Origin: DATAXI01 sp963756185
Lineage (GTDB): Bacteria; Verrucomicrobiota; Verrucomicrobiia; Chthoniobacterales; Chthoniobacteraceae
Assembly: GCA_963756185.1 (NCBI GenBank)
Contig: CAVWMS010000017.1
Location: 185,696-249,695, forward strand
Direction of reading: 5' to 3'
Length of the DNA: 64,000 nucleotides
The position numbers were made by a program, and so were the translations under genes. Positions 19,636 through 30,200 of the stretch are shown here, piece by piece; position 1 is the stretch's first letter; each line of letters starts with the position of its first letter. The notes beneath the pieces are model-generated. The model saw only the letters and a list, made by a program, of their open reading frames with translations, did no database searches and had not been told where the DNA came from.

Positions 19636-20700
19636 ATGCCCCATCTAAAATCCCCGAATCCCGTATCCCGCACGGCCTTGGCGCTTTGCATTCTTGCCTG
19701 TTGCGCGGCCGGCTATTCCCCGCACGCCGCCGCCCAAACCAAAAACCCTTCCGGCTACAAGCTCGCCGCCACGTGGAAAGTGTCCGGCGATGGTTCTTGG
19801 GATTACCTCACCGTCGACCCCGCGGCAAATCGTCTCTACATCGCGCGAGACAATCGCATCCAGGTCATCGACACCAACAGCGGCGCGCTCATCGGCGAGG
19901 TTCCGGGGCTCAACGGCGCGCACGGTGTGGCGCTCGTGCCGGGGCTCAACCGCGGCTTCGCGACCAGCGGCAAGGATGGAAAGGTGATCGCATTCGACCT
20001 GGTTTCGCTCAAGCCGGTCGGCCAGCCCATCCCCGCCGGCACCAAGCCCGACGCGATTGCCTATGACCCGCGCTCGAACCACGTCTTCGCGATGAACGGG
20101 GGCAGCAATGACATCACCGTCATCGACCCCGGCACCGGCCAGCCTGTCGGCGAAATCCCGCTGCCGGGGCCGCCTGAATTTGCCGTGGCGGACGGCGAGG
20201 GGGATCTCATCGTCAATATCCTCGGCAAGGACGAGGTCGCCGTCGTCGATACGGAAACGAAAAAGGTGAAGAGCGAATGGTCGGTGCTGCCCGGCGAGAG
20301 GCCGACCGGCATCGCCGTCGATCCGGACGGGCATCACATTTTTTCCGGCTGTCCCAACAAGCATCTCATCGTGCTCGACAGCCAGACGGGCAACAAGCTG
20401 GCCGATCTCGACATCGGTGGCGGCGTCGATTCGGTGCGGTTCGATCCGGGCACCGGTTACGCGTTCGCCTCGTGCGGCAGCGACGGCACGCTGGCCGTGG
20501 CGGCGCCGGACGCCACCGGAAAATTCAAAATCCTCGATACGGTCCAGACCAAGAAAGGCGCGCGCACCATGACGCTCGATCCGCGCACGCACGCGATTTA
20601 TGTTTGTTCCGCCGATTTTGCCGCCAGCACCAACAAGAAGGGGAAAAGCCACCAGCAGCCGGTGCCGGGGACTTTCGTGGTGCTGAAGTTTACGCGGTAG
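19636..20700 (+). CDS. Secreted YncE-like beta-propeller protein
   Basis: The 354-residue product has a signal peptide (ALALCILACCAAGYSPHAAA, cleavage before QTKNPSG) and a run of YVTN-type propeller blades such as DYLTVDPAANRLYIARDNRI, DPRSNHVFAMNGGSNDITVI and DPDGHHIFSGCPNKHLIVLD. YncE-family proteins are periplasmic seven-bladed propellers; DNA or ligand binding is reported for some, but no enzyme activity is general. The gene stands alone, with a repeat-rich region upstream and a toxin-antitoxin pair downstream. The assignment to the propeller family is firm; the ligand is unknown. Confidence 0.85.
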   Translation: MPHLKSPNPVSRTALALCILACCAAGYSPHAAAQTKNPSGYKLAATWKVSGDGSWDYLTVDPAANRLYIARDNRIQVIDTNSGALIGEVPGLNGAHGVALVPGLNRGFATSGKDGKVIAFDLVSLKPVGQPIPAGTKPDAIAYDPRSNHVFAMNGGSNDITVIDPGTGQPVGEIPLPGPPEFAVADGEGDLIVNILGKDEVAVVDTETKKVKSEWSVLPGERPTGIAVDPDGHHIFSGCPNKHLIVLDSQTGNKLADLDIGGGVDSVRFDPGTGYAFASCGSDGTLAVAAPDATGKFKILDTVQTKKGARTMTLDPRTHAIYVCSADFAASTNKKGKSHQQPVPGTFVVLKFTR

Positions 20701-20774
20701 AATACATCAACCCCTTTGATCAGCCGATCGGTCAACGCGCCGGGGCCGGCGGACGGGCATTGTGAAAACACCGG

Positions 20775-20802
20775 TTGCATTCGGTAGAAATACCATTACG
20801 AT
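20775..20802 (+). promoter_or_regulatory. Possible promoter and operator of the Xre-RES operon
   Basis: TTGCAT (20775-20780) and TACGAT (20797-20802) are 16 bases apart and could be -35 and -10 boxes. Between them GGTAGAAATACC (20783-20794) is a small inverted repeat that could bind the Xre-type antitoxin. The -10 box ends only six bases before the ATG, so the transcript would be nearly leaderless. This is a weak call made by eye. Confidence 0.3.
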
Positions 20803-20808
20803 GCTTTC

Positions 20809-21240
20809 ATGCCAACGATCGCTGCCCCGCGGCGCAAATCTGTTCCAGCGCGCCTTGCCGCCATGGCCGCCCAAGCGCCCATGAAACAGGTGGAAACCAT
20901 CCGGAAGGGCATCCCGGCGAAGGCGTTTGATCAGATTGCGGATGTTTTGGGAGTCGGCAAGGAGGCCCTCGCCCGGAAGCTTAACATCAACGCGCAAACG
21001 TTGCGCAAACGGAAATCCCGCATGCTCTCCCCGGATGAAGCTGAGAAAAGCCTGCGGGTGACCCGTGTGTTCGTCATGGCGAGCCAGGTGCTCGGCAGTG
21101 AGGATGAAGCCCGGGAGTGGATGGGCGAAGCCGTAATGGCATTGGGCGGCAAGCGTCCACTCGACCTTCTGGATACCGACGTGGGTGCACAGGAGGTCTC
21201 GAACCTCCTGAACTGCATTAAATGGGGGGTCTATGCGTGA
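20809..21240 (+). CDS. Xre/MbcA/ParS-type antitoxin (DUF2384)
   Basis: The 143-residue product has an N-terminal helix-turn-helix-like part (KAFDQIADVLGVGKEALARK) and the C-terminal DUF2384 domain, including RVTRVFVMASQVLGSEDEAR and WMGEAVMALGGKRPLDLLDT. This is the usual antitoxin of RES toxins: it caps the toxin active site and represses the operon. Its stop overlaps the next gene's GTG by four bases (GTGA), so translation is coupled. An internal ATG at 20881 (MKQVETIRKG) could serve as an alternative start. Confidence 0.9.
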   Translation: MPTIAAPRRKSVPARLAAMAAQAPMKQVETIRKGIPAKAFDQIADVLGVGKEALARKLNINAQTLRKRKSRMLSPDEAEKSLRVTRVFVMASQVLGSEDEAREWMGEAVMALGGKRPLDLLDTDVGAQEVSNLLNCIKWGVYA

Positions 21241-21692
21241 TCTTCCACAGGTTGGAATCCCTGGATCGATCTGCTCCGGCTGAGGCATTCAGCGGCGAAG
21301 GCGGCCTACATGCGGCCGGTCGTTGGAATTCGCTCGGTACACGCATGGTCTATGCCTCCAGTTCAGTCGCGCTGGCATGCCTCGAAACTCTCACGCATAT
21401 GCGCACTCCGCGACGTTTCGAGGAACGATGGCTGTTCACAATCGAGATCCCGGACAAATTAATTGAGAAGATCGCAAAGATGCCCAATGGCTGGGATTCG
21501 GAACCGGCAGGCAGTGCAAGCCGGGCGGCCGGGGACCAATGGGTGCATGAGGAGCGCAGCGTGGCGTTGCTCGTGCCCAGTGTGATCGTCCCGATGGAGA
21601 CAAATGCCCTTATCAATCCGCGCCATCCGGCCTTCCGTCTGGACTGGGTGAAACCGCCGAAGCGCTTTCGATATGATTCACGATTGAGATAA
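21237..21692 (+). CDS. RES-domain toxin (NAD+-degrading family)
   Basis: The 151-residue protein begins at the GTG in the GTGA overlap (VIFHRLESLDRSAPAEAFSG). It shows the RES-domain order of conserved residues: an Arg early (HRLES), GGLHAAGRWNSLGTRMVYAS, then ALACLETLTHM, and near the end SVIVPMETNALINPRHPAF. RES toxins of the Xre-RES class hydrolyse or phosphorolyse NAD+ and stop growth. The pair looks complete and intact, with no sign of truncation. Confidence 0.9.
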   Translation: MIFHRLESLDRSAPAEAFSGEGGLHAAGRWNSLGTRMVYASSSVALACLETLTHMRTPRRFEERWLFTIEIPDKLIEKIAKMPNGWDSEPAGSASRAAGDQWVHEERSVALLVPSVIVPMETNALINPRHPAFRLDWVKPPKRFRYDSRLR

Positions 21693-21820
21693 ACCCGACC
21701 GCGATTTCATCGTAGTTCACGGAGCATTCTGCAGCGCTTTTCCACACCTCCAGGACGGCTTTGGGCTCGTTTGCATGCAACGGGGACGACCATTGGTCCT
21801 GGAAGACTCGATTCAGGGGT

Positions 21821-21967
21821 ATGCTACTCGTTATTGCCATTATTCTTCTGCTCCTTTGGGGCGGTGGATTTGCTTTCCACATCGCCGGCGGCCTCATTCA
21901 TCTGCTGCTCGTAATCGCCCTTGTGGTGTTCGTTCTCCACTTCGTCCTGGGCAGCAGGTCCGTCTGA
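21821..21967 (+). CDS. Small lmo0937/DUF5670-like membrane protein
   Basis: The 48-residue product is two hydrophobic helices (MLLVIAIILLLLWGGGFAFH, then LIHLLLVIALVVFVLHFVLG) and ends in GSRSV. This matches the very short lmo0937 family, found widely in bacteria, with unknown function. A longer frame from 21761 exists, but the hydrophobic family sequence begins at the ATG at 21821, preceded by CAGGGG. Confidence 0.75.
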   Translation: MLLVIAIILLLLWGGGFAFHIAGGLIHLLLVIALVVFVLHFVLGSRSV

Positions 21968-21999
21968 TCCAAACGCCGTTTGAGTTTTCCCCCACTTAA

Positions 22000-23160
22000 C
22001 TAGCCCACCGGGCCGCTGGACGCCGGACGTTCCAGATTCGTGTGACGGTGCAAGTTAATGGTAAAAACACATCCCGTTCCGGGTATGTCGCGGACGCTCA
22101 GAATCCCGCCATTTGCCTCTACGCTGCGGCGCGCAATCGAAAGCCCAAGGCCAACCCCGCTCTTATCGGCATTATTTTGCGTGAAGGGATCGAACATTTT
22201 TTCCGCTTCGCCTGGGGCAAGCCCGCCGCAGTTGTCTTTGACATCGATGAGGATGCGGTCAGCCATTGCGTAGGCATTCAACGTGACCTCAGTATTGGGG
22301 CGCGTGAACTTGAAAGCATTTTGCAGCAGGTTGCCAACCGCCGAATGAAGTAGGTCTCGGTCGGCATCGATGACGAGATTCGGATCAACTGGAGAGACGC
22401 TTAAAGTGCAGCCTTTGACATGCGCTTGAAGTGAAGCGGAGAGCTTGACGTCTTCAATGAAGTCGCTGAGCAGAAAAAAGTGATGCAGCGATTGCAATCC
22501 GGCGTTCATTCTCACTTCACTAAGAGAGCGGTTTATTAGTTTGGCCATTTCAACCAGGCTGGTATCCAATATTCCCCCTGTCGCTCCCTTCAAGCCGACA
22601 TCTCCGGTCTTGATGGCATGGAGGGCCAGGGTGGCCGTATTAAGGTGTCCACGCAGCTCATGCGCCAGAACCCCCAATCGTACATTCAACGCTTGGGCCT
22701 CCTTTTCCGCAACAACGACATCGCGTTGGTAGCTGTATTCGGTGACAGCGTCTGCGATCGCGTTATCCAGGCAGCGATTGAGAGTTCGAAATTCGTCTAT
22801 ATCGATGCCCGCCTTAAGGTCAAATGCAAGATCGGTTATCGCCTGGCAGAGATCCCCGTAATCGTGAACAACCTGCTCGACGGTGAAACCATGCTTCAAT
22901 AATTCCTTGCCATGCAGCGCCGCGGTTTCTCCAATTTCCGAAGAACCCACCCCGCCACCCGATGGACCGGAAACCTTGCGACTGAGCATTGGTTCCGTGG
23001 TTTGCTCCACGCGCAGTGTTTTTACGAGTTGGTCCAAAAACAGCGGTATTCCATGCTCGAGCTCTTCTTTGGTCGCATCGGGCGCTTTCCGCCCGGCGAC
23101 CTTGACCCTGCAGCGGGCGATCAATTCGCCCCGATTGGCGGTGAGGAATTCGTGCATCAT
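22000..23160 (-). CDS. Soluble sensor histidine kinase
   Basis: A 386-residue histidine kinase without membrane helices. Residues 1-150 are a helical sensor-like region (LTANRGELIARCRVKVAGRK to HDYGDLCQAITDLAFDLKAG), similar to RsbR-type N-domains. The dimerisation box is LGVLAHELRGHLNTATLALH with the phosphate-accepting His at about 167. The ATPase part has an N box (LLQNAFKFTRPNT), G1 (DNCGGLAPGEAEKMFDPFTQ) and G2 (GVGLGLSIARR). No response regulator is adjacent, so its partner is unknown. It is divergent from the HIT gene. Confidence 0.9.
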   Translation of the reverse strand: MMHEFLTANRGELIARCRVKVAGRKAPDATKEELEHGIPLFLDQLVKTLRVEQTTEPMLSRKVSGPSGGGVGSSEIGETAALHGKELLKHGFTVEQVVHDYGDLCQAITDLAFDLKAGIDIDEFRTLNRCLDNAIADAVTEYSYQRDVVVAEKEAQALNVRLGVLAHELRGHLNTATLALHAIKTGDVGLKGATGGILDTSLVEMAKLINRSLSEVRMNAGLQSLHHFFLLSDFIEDVKLSASLQAHVKGCTLSVSPVDPNLVIDADRDLLHSAVGNLLQNAFKFTRPNTEVTLNAYAMADRILIDVKDNCGGLAPGEAEKMFDPFTQNNADKSGVGLGLSIARRSVEANGGILSVRDIPGTGCVFTINLHRHTNLERPASSGPVG

Positions 23161-23323
23161 TCCGGCAACTTAGTCTCCGTTTGCATTAAAACAAGGAGGA
23201 CTGGCTGAACGGCCTGAACGTGCCCGCAAAAAGCTCAACCTTGCCGCGATGTCGCGTACGCCTGTTCGGACTGTTTTGTTTCTATGCATCACCGCGGGAT
23301 GGGCTCATACTGCCGGGCGCAAA

Positions 23324-23827
23324 ATGAGTTACCCCGAAGACCTGAAGACCCTGTGGGCGCCATGGCGCGTCGAGTATTTCTCGATTGACCGCTCGCGCGA
23401 TTTCCTCGGCGAAGCGGCGCAGGCCTCCGACGACGCGGCTCACCTGGTCGTGGCGCGTCGGAAGAATTCGTTTCTCATCATGAACCGGTTTCCCTACGCG
23501 GTGGGCCACATGATGGCCGTGCCCTACCGGAAGGTCGGAGACATCGGCGATTTGACGGACGAGGAGCGGCTCGAATTGTGGGAGCTGGCTGCCCTCGCCG
23601 AAAAGCTGCTGCGAAAAACCGCGAAGGCGCAGGGATTCAACATCGGCCTGAATATCGGCACGTGCGCGGGCGCCGGATTTGCCGATCACCTGCACCTGCA
23701 CGTCGTCCCGCGATGGGAAAATGACAATAATTTCCTGCCGGTGCTTTCCGGCACGCGAATCATGACCGAGGCGCTGCCGGAGATGTACCGCCGGCTCGTG
23801 CAGTGCATGAACGAAGCCGGCGCGTGA
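23324..23827 (+). CDS. HIT-family (AP4A phosphorylase-like) hydrolase
   Basis: From ATG 23324 the 167-residue protein starts MSYPEDLKTLWAPWRVEYF, the conserved start of the HIT subfamily that includes the mycobacterial diadenosine tetraphosphate phosphorylase. The catalytic HIT triad is in ADHLHLHVVPRWENDNNFLP. An upstream in-frame ATG at 23249 would add 25 residues without family support. The following DUF1015 gene starts 57 bases later on the same strand. Confidence 0.88.
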   Translation: MSYPEDLKTLWAPWRVEYFSIDRSRDFLGEAAQASDDAAHLVVARRKNSFLIMNRFPYAVGHMMAVPYRKVGDIGDLTDEERLELWELAALAEKLLRKTAKAQGFNIGLNIGTCAGAGFADHLHLHVVPRWENDNNFLPVLSGTRIMTEALPEMYRRLVQCMNEAGA

Positions 23828-23884
23828 ATCGCGGCGGACTTGGTCATTGAACGCCCGGACGCCCCCGTGCAATCTGCGGGCGAC

Positions 23885-25110
23885 ATGTTGAGAATCCGTT
23901 CCTTTCAAGGGCTGCGTCCCGCGCCCAATCTCGTCGCGCAGGTGGCCTGTGTTCCATACGATGTTGTCGACCGCGACGAGGCGGCGGCGCTCGCCGCCGG
24001 CAATCCGCTGAGCCTGCTCCACGTCGACCGCGCGGAGATCGATCTGCCGCCGCGGACCGATCCCTACTCCGGCGCGGTCTACGCAAAGGCGCTCGAAAAT
24101 TTTACCCGCCTCCAAAAGGAGGGCGCGCTCATCCGCGAGACGGCGCGCGTGGTTTATCTCTACCAGCAGGTCATGGGCGCCGACGCGCAGACCGGCGTCG
24201 CGGCCCTCTGCCACATCGACGATTACGAGCGCAACCTCATCAGGAAGCACGAGAAGACGCGCAAGGACAAGGAGGACGACCGCACGCGCCTCATCGGCAC
24301 GCTTTCGGCGGACACGGGGCCCGTGTTTTTGACTTATCGCGACCGCGCGGAGATCGACCGCTTCATCAACGAGGCGAAACGGCAGACGCCGCTCTATGAT
24401 TTCACCGCGCCGGATGGCATTCGGCACACCGTCTGGCGCGTCGAGCACCCGGGGGAATTGGTGGACGATTTTTTTCGCGTCCCCTGCGCCTACGTCGCCG
24501 ACGGCCATCACCGGACCGCCAGCGCCGTGCGCGTGGGCCGCGAGCGCCGCGCGGCGAATCCGCACCATGACGGCAACGAGGAATACAACTGGTTCCTCGC
24601 CGTGCTTTTTCCCGCCAGCCAGTTGCGGATTCTCCCATACAACCGCTGCGTGCTCGATCTGAACGGACGCACCGAGGCGCAGCTCATCGGGGAATTGCGC
24701 GCCGCCGGTTTCAGCGCGTCGAAGATGCGCCCGGCGCCGTTCCGCCGGGCTCCGGCGAAGTCCGGATGTATCTCGGCGGCAAATGGCGCCGCGTGGCCTG
24801 GACGCCCGATCCCGCGGCGGACCCGATCGCGCGCCTGGACGTCACGGTGCTGCAGGAGCGGGTGCTCGGCCCGCTGCTGGGCATCGACGACCCGCGCACC
24901 AGCAAGCGCATCGAGTTCATCGGCGGCATTCGCGGGACGGAGGAGCTCGAGCGCCGCGTAACGGAGGGCCGCGCCGCGGTCGCCTTCTCGATGCACCCGA
25001 CGACCGTGAACCAGTTGATGGACATTGCCGACGCCGGCGCCATCATGCCGCCCAAGAGCACATGGTTCGAGCCGAAGCTGCGCTCGGGCCTCTTCATCCA
25101 CACCTTCTGA
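23885..25110 (+). CDS. DUF1015 family protein with a frame break
   Basis: From ATG 23885 the frame reads MLRIRSFQGLRPAPNLVAQV, then VACVPYDVVDRDEAAALAAG, HEKTRKDKEDDRTRLIGTL and YVADGHHRTASAVRVGRERR, all typical of DUF1015. The frame breaks near 24745; the rest continues in another frame as PPGSGEVRMYLGGKWRRVAW to PKSTWFEPKLRSGLFIHTF, the family C-terminus. One missing base (or two extra) at GCGCCGTTCCGCCG explains it. Total length would be about 408 residues. The family is conserved but its biochemistry is not settled. Confidence 0.8.
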
Positions 25111-25157
25111 GAGCCGCATTTGACGAAGGGGAGGCGCGAAAAGATAGTGGCGGCCTG

Positions 25158-26232
25158 ATGGGTCGCGTGATTGCCTGCATTCTCCTCTGCTGCCTCGGTG
25201 GCGGGCCTTTGCGCGCCCAGGCCGTCTCGGCGGCCTCGCCGCTCTCTCCCACCCCTGCGCCTGAGGCCGCGCCGCAGGAGCATTCGCAGGTCTATTTTGG
25301 AGGCGGCCCCGGCCTCATGAACGGGTTTCAGCCGAACGACGCCGCGGTCGAGGAATTGACCGATCAACTGGTCATGGCCGCGACCGGCCAAAAGAGCGTC
25401 GCGGGCGCGTGGCGCAGCCTTATCGACCCATCGGACCACGTCGGCATTAAGATATGCGCCGCGGGCGGGCGCGATTTTTCCACCCACGTGCCGATCGTGA
25501 AGGCGGTGCTGAGGGGATTGTCCGAAGCGGGCATCCCGATGTCGCAGGTGGTCATCTGGGATCGCGCGGATCCGGAAGGGGCGGGATATTTTCCCGAACC
25601 GGGCGGACCGGGAATAAGGAGCATCGAGCCCTTCACCGGCTACGATCCGAAGGCCGTCGTCTCGATGCCCACGACGGGCAAGCTCATCTGGGGCGACATC
25701 AGCTTTCACCCGCGCGGGCCGGACCCGCTGGCGCGCCTGGACCGCGACCAATACTCGGTCGAGAGCCATTGGAGCCGTCTGATCTGCGGGCTCAACAAGA
25801 TCATCAATATTCCGGTTATGTCATCGTCGGAGGATTGCGGCGTGGCCGGCTGCATTTACAATCTCACGGTGCCGGACATCGATAACTGGCGCAGGTTTGT
25901 AACTCAAACCCCGGACCCTTACCTGGGCGAGTTATACGCCGACCCGCATGCCGGCCCCAAGGTGGTGCTCTGCATCATGGATGGATTGATCGCCCAATTC
26001 GGCGGCGGTCCGGACTGGCAGCCGCATTACTCCTGGACTTACTCGACCATTTACGCCGGCAAGGACGCGGTGGCCATCGACTCGACTGCGCTGCGGCTGC
26101 TCGAAGCTTGGCGCAAACAGGCGCATCTGCCGCCCCTCACGGAGCGCGCCAGGTACCTGCAAACCGCCGCGACGTTGGGCCTGGGAAATTATCTGCCGGA
26201 CCAGATCGACCTGGTGAAGGAGGGGGGAATGA
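25158..26232 (+). CDS. Exported DUF362-like protein, fused to the next gene by a probable indel
   Basis: The product starts MGRVIACILLCCLGGGPLRA, a signal peptide, and continues with DUF362-like blocks: DHVGIKICAAGGRDFSTHVP, IVKAVLRGLSEAGIPMSQVV, KIINIPVMSSSEDCGVAGCI, and YSTIYAGKDAVAIDSTALRL. As given, the frame runs straight into the squalene/phytoene synthase. Dropping one G from the six-G run at 26222-26227 would give a TGA at the usual ATGA overlap, preceded by an AAGGAGG ribosome site for the next gene. Function of DUF362 proteins is unknown. Confidence 0.75.
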
Positions 26233-27194
26233 CCGCGCCGGGCGACGGCGAACTGATCGAAACGCTAAGAGGAGTTTCGCGCTCCTTTGTCCTGACCATC
26301 CGCGCGCTGCCGAAAAGCCTGCGCCGCCCGGTGGGCCTCGCTTACCTGATGGCGCGCGCGAGCGATACCATCGCCGATACCGCGGCCGCCCCGGTGGAAA
26401 CGCGGATCGAATGCCTGCGCGCGTTCGCGGCAAATCCGAACGATGCGATTGCGATGGCAAAGGAGATCAGGCCCGCGGACGAAGCCGAGAGGCATTTGCT
26501 CGATGAACCTCGGGCCCATCGTGACGGCAGTCGAGCATTTGCCGGCGGGCGACCGCGGGGAGATCGCTGCGCTGCTGCAAAAGATCACCCGGGGACAGGA
26601 ACTGGACCTGTCCGGTTTCCAGGCAGGGATACGATAACCGCGCTCGATACCGCCGCGGAACTGGATGAATACACTTACCTTGTCGCCGGATGCGTGGGGG
26701 AATTCTGGACCCGGATTTGCGCCGCCCATCTGCCGCGCTACTCGGCGTTGAACATCGAGGAGTTGCTCCGGCTCGGACGCAGCTTTGGACAAGGGCTGCA
26801 ATTGGTCAATATCCTGCGCGACATCCCCGCGGACATTATCAATGGACGATGTTACCTGCCGATGGTGGAGTTACGCGCCGCCGGAGTAAGTGACCCCGGG
26901 CAATTGCGCACCGGTATGCGCGCCGCGCAACCGGTCTTCGACGCATGGCGCCGGAAGGCGCTAGGTTACCACGAGGAAGCGCGCCGGTACATCGAGGCGA
27001 TCCGCCCGTTGCGAATCCGCTTCGCCTGCCTGCTGCCATGGGCAATCGGCGTGCGAACGCTGAACCTGCTCGGCGAAAAATCCCCATTGGAAAAAGGCGA
27101 GCGCGTAAAAGTCCCCCGCCGCGAAGTCCGCCAGATCATGCGCCGCGCGCTCTGGGCCGCGGTCTCGAACGCCGCGGTAAGAAAGTGGAATTGA
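26229..27194 (+). CDS. Squalene/phytoene synthase family protein with two compensating frame breaks
   Basis: The protein starts MTAPGDGELIETLRGVSRSF and has the two metal-binding aspartate regions of head-to-head prenyl synthases: LMARASDTIADTAAAP and GQGLQLVNILRDIPADIING, with DEYTYLVAGCVGEFWTRIC between. Between about 26501 and 26635 the reading frame is shifted: the alternative frame there gives MNLGPIVTAVEHLPAGDRGE, which fits the family. The stop codon is the AATTGA of the heptamer repeat. The enzyme would join farnesyl or geranylgeranyl diphosphate for hopanoid or carotenoid synthesis; which one cannot be told here. Confidence 0.8.
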   Translation: MTAPGDGELIETLRGVSRSFVLTIRALPKSLRRPVGLAYLMARASDTIADTAAAPVETRIECLRAFAANPNDAIAMAKEIRPADEAERHLLDEPRAHRDGSRAFAGGRPRGDRCAAAKDHPGTGTGPVRFPGRDTITALDTAAELDEYTYLVAGCVGEFWTRICAAHLPRYSALNIEELLRLGRSFGQGLQLVNILRDIPADIINGRCYLPMVELRAAGVSDPGQLRTGMRAAQPVFDAWRRKALGYHEEARRYIEAIRPLRIRFACLLPWAIGVRTLNLLGEKSPLEKGERVKVPRREVRQIMRRALWAAVSNAAVRKWN

Positions 27195-27272
27195 ATTGCT
27201 GATTTTTTAAATTTGGCCGCCGGAGGCGGCATTTATTTCAATCAGCAATCTCACATCAGCAATCAGCAATTT
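27189..27272. repeat. Heptamer repeat with hairpin between convergent genes
   Basis: AATTGAATTGCTG begins at the synthase stop codon, followed by the hairpin GCCGCCGGAGGCGGC (27216-27230) and AATCAGC heptamers to 27272. The right arm matches the right arm at 50777-50810 almost base for base. It lies between the convergent synthase and collagen-like genes and may act as a bidirectional terminator. Confidence 0.75.
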
Positions 27273-27274
27273 CT

Positions 27275-30200
27275 TCAAAAGTCATTTCCATTATACAACA
27301 GGTTCAAATAACTAATGAGCTGCACCGCCGGCGCCGCAGCCAGCGTAGTAGTCACACAATCCACTCCCAGGTCCGTGGAATCTCCAGTGTCCAGGTTCGT
27401 GGTCTTGGTCGCGCAGACGACTCCGTTGATCTGGCAATCAAGCTGGCCGCCGGTCCATGTCAATTGGATCAGGTAGGCGGTGTTCGGCTGCACGGCGATG
27501 CCGGTGTCCTGGACGCTGCCGGTTGTGCCATCGCCCGAGGCGAGCTGCCAATCAATGTCGCCCGCCGACGTGGAAAAGCGCACGCCGACATAGCGCGTCG
27601 CAACCGCGCCCACGCCGTCGGTTTGCGACAAGTCCGCCGAGCTGATCGCCACCCAGATACGCTGCTGCGTAATGCTCGATCCGGTGCGGATCAGCGCGCT
27701 GAAGATGGGATTGTAGCGCGACTGTGTTTGGTCGAACGGGCCGACTTCGCCGGCGGTCCGTTTTGCCGCGGCGCCCGAGAGCCACTGGACGTAAAATGCG
27801 TCCGGCTGCGGGCTGGACGAAGCCGTGCCGACCGGCGCCAGGGTATCGCCGCCGCTGGCGGTCAGGATTTTCGCGCGCATGCTGATGGGCACCCATCGCG
27901 CGCCGGCGTAAGTGGGCGGGCCTGCCGGGCCTTGCGCGCCGGGCGGTCCCGTGGGGCCCGTGAAGCCGCGCGGGCCCATGGGACCTTGCGAACCGGATTG
28001 CAGGACGAAATCGAGGGCTTGATTCGGCGAATTGCCGAAAACGGTCACGCCGGGCGCGGTGCCGCTGGTCACGCTGCCGATGGTGAGATTATCCCCCGGA
28101 CCGGCTGGGCCAGTCGCCCCCGTCGAGCCGGTCAATCCCATCATGCCTTGCGGCCCCTGCGGACCTTGGGGACCCTGTGGGCCCAGTGGCCCCTGCGGTC
28201 CTTGCGCGCCCGGTGTACCCTGCGAGCCTCGGGGACCCTGGGGACCTTGAGGACCCGTGGCGCCGGCTGAACCCGCAACCAAAACAAGATTCAGAGTCTG
28301 ATCGGGCGAGTTGCCGGTGACGCTCGCAGCGGGTGCCGTGCCGCTGGTAACACTCCCAATGGCCAAACTGTTTGCCGGACCCGCCGGACCCGCCGGGCCG
28401 GCTGCCCCAGTCGAGCCGGTCAAACCGGGGTTGCCCTGCGGACCTTGATTGCCCTGCGGACCCTGTGGTCCTAGTGGTCCCTGCGGACCTAGTGGCCCTT
28501 GTATTCCCTGGGGACCTTGAGGACCCGTGGCGCCGGTCGCACCCATTGATCCCGTAACCAAAACAAGGTTCAGAGTCTGATCGGGCGAATTGCCGGTGAC
28601 GCTCGCACCCGGCGCCGTCCCGCTGGTAACACTCCCAATGGCCAAACTGTTTGCCGGACCCGCCGGACCCGCCGGGCCGGCTGCCCCAGTCGAGCCGGTC
28701 AAACCGGGGTTGCCCTGCGGACCTTGTGGTCCTTGTGGTCCTTGTGGTCCCTGCGGACCTAGCGGCCCTTGTATTCCCTGCGGGCCTTGAGGACCGGTTG
28801 CGCCCATTGATCCCGTAACCAAAACAAGATTCAGAGTCTGATCGGGCGAATTGCCGGTGACGCTCGCACCCGGCGCCGTCCCGCTGGTCACACTCCCAAT
28901 GGCCAAACTGTTTGCCGGTCCCGCCGGGCCCGCCGGGCCGGTTGCACCAGTCGAGCCGGTAGAGCCAGTTAAACCAGGATTGCCTTGGGGACCTTGACTG
29001 CCCTGCGGACCCTGTGGTCCCTGCGGCCCTTCCGGTCCCTGCGGCCCCTGTGACCCGGGAGCGCCGGGCGTACCTTGCGGGCCGGGCTGCAAAACAAAAT
29101 TCAGCACCTGGTCAGGCGCGTTACCGGTGACGGTCACGCACGCTGCCGTACCGCTCATCACCGAGCCGATGCTCAACGTATTCGCCGGTCCCGCGGGTCC
29201 TTCAGCTCCCTCCGGTCCTTGCGGACCGGTGCTGCCGAAGGCAAACAACGCCCAGCGCGGACTGATATCCGGCGTGCAGGTGCCACTTACACTCGGTTTG
29301 TCCGCCAGATAGACGTAAGACGAACCATTGTAATAAGCCACATCGCCGCGGTAATCCTTGTCCGCGGGATTGAACGGCCCGATCGGGTTGAAGCCTTGCG
29401 TAAATAATTTCCAATCCTGCCAATCCTCATCCGGCGGCAGGCTCCCGCCTTCCTCCGGCGGAGTTACCGTATCCTTCGCCACATAGAGCGATCCGTTGTA
29501 GAGCACCACTTCATTGAAATAGTAAGTGCAAAAGCAGTTCCACGGTCCGCCGTAATCGAATCCCGCGGCGAATAACTGCCACGTCGAATCCTCATCCGGG
29601 TCTCCCGCCGGCGTGCCATTGGCAAACCACACCGAGCCGGCATACGTGACCACGTCGTAAGGCCCGTATTCCGTGTCCCCATTCCAGCATCCCTCCCACA
29701 TGAATCCCTGGCCGTTCGATCCGCTCGCCCCCGGTCCACCCTGCGGCCCTTGTGGTCCGATGCACCCTTGCGGGCCCTGCGGTCCCTCCGGACCCTGGGG
29801 CCCCATCGGTCCCTCCTGGCCTTGCGGTCCCGGGCAGCCCTGCGCCCCTTGCGGCCCCTGGGGTCCCTCCGGCCCTTCCGGTCCCTGCGGTCCCTGGCTG
29901 CCCATCGCAAACAACGTCCAATCCGGATTCACGTCCGGCGTATCCGTGCCGCTCACCGACGGCCATCGGTTGATGTACACATAAGACGAGCTGTTGTAAT
30001 AAACCACGTCGCCCAGATAATTGGTCGCCGTGCACACGAACGCCCCCGCCGCGTTGAAACCCTGCGTGAAAAGCCGCCATTGCCTGAAATCCTGGTTTGG
30101 CGGGCAGGGCGATGGAGGCACCGTGCACTGCGCCACGAAAAGCGAGCCATTATACAGCGCCACCTGGTTGAAATAATAAGTGCAGTAGCGATTCCAGATT

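Noticed and set aside
23282..24568. Minus-strand frame of 428 codons
   Set aside because: Antisense to the HIT and DUF1015 genes.
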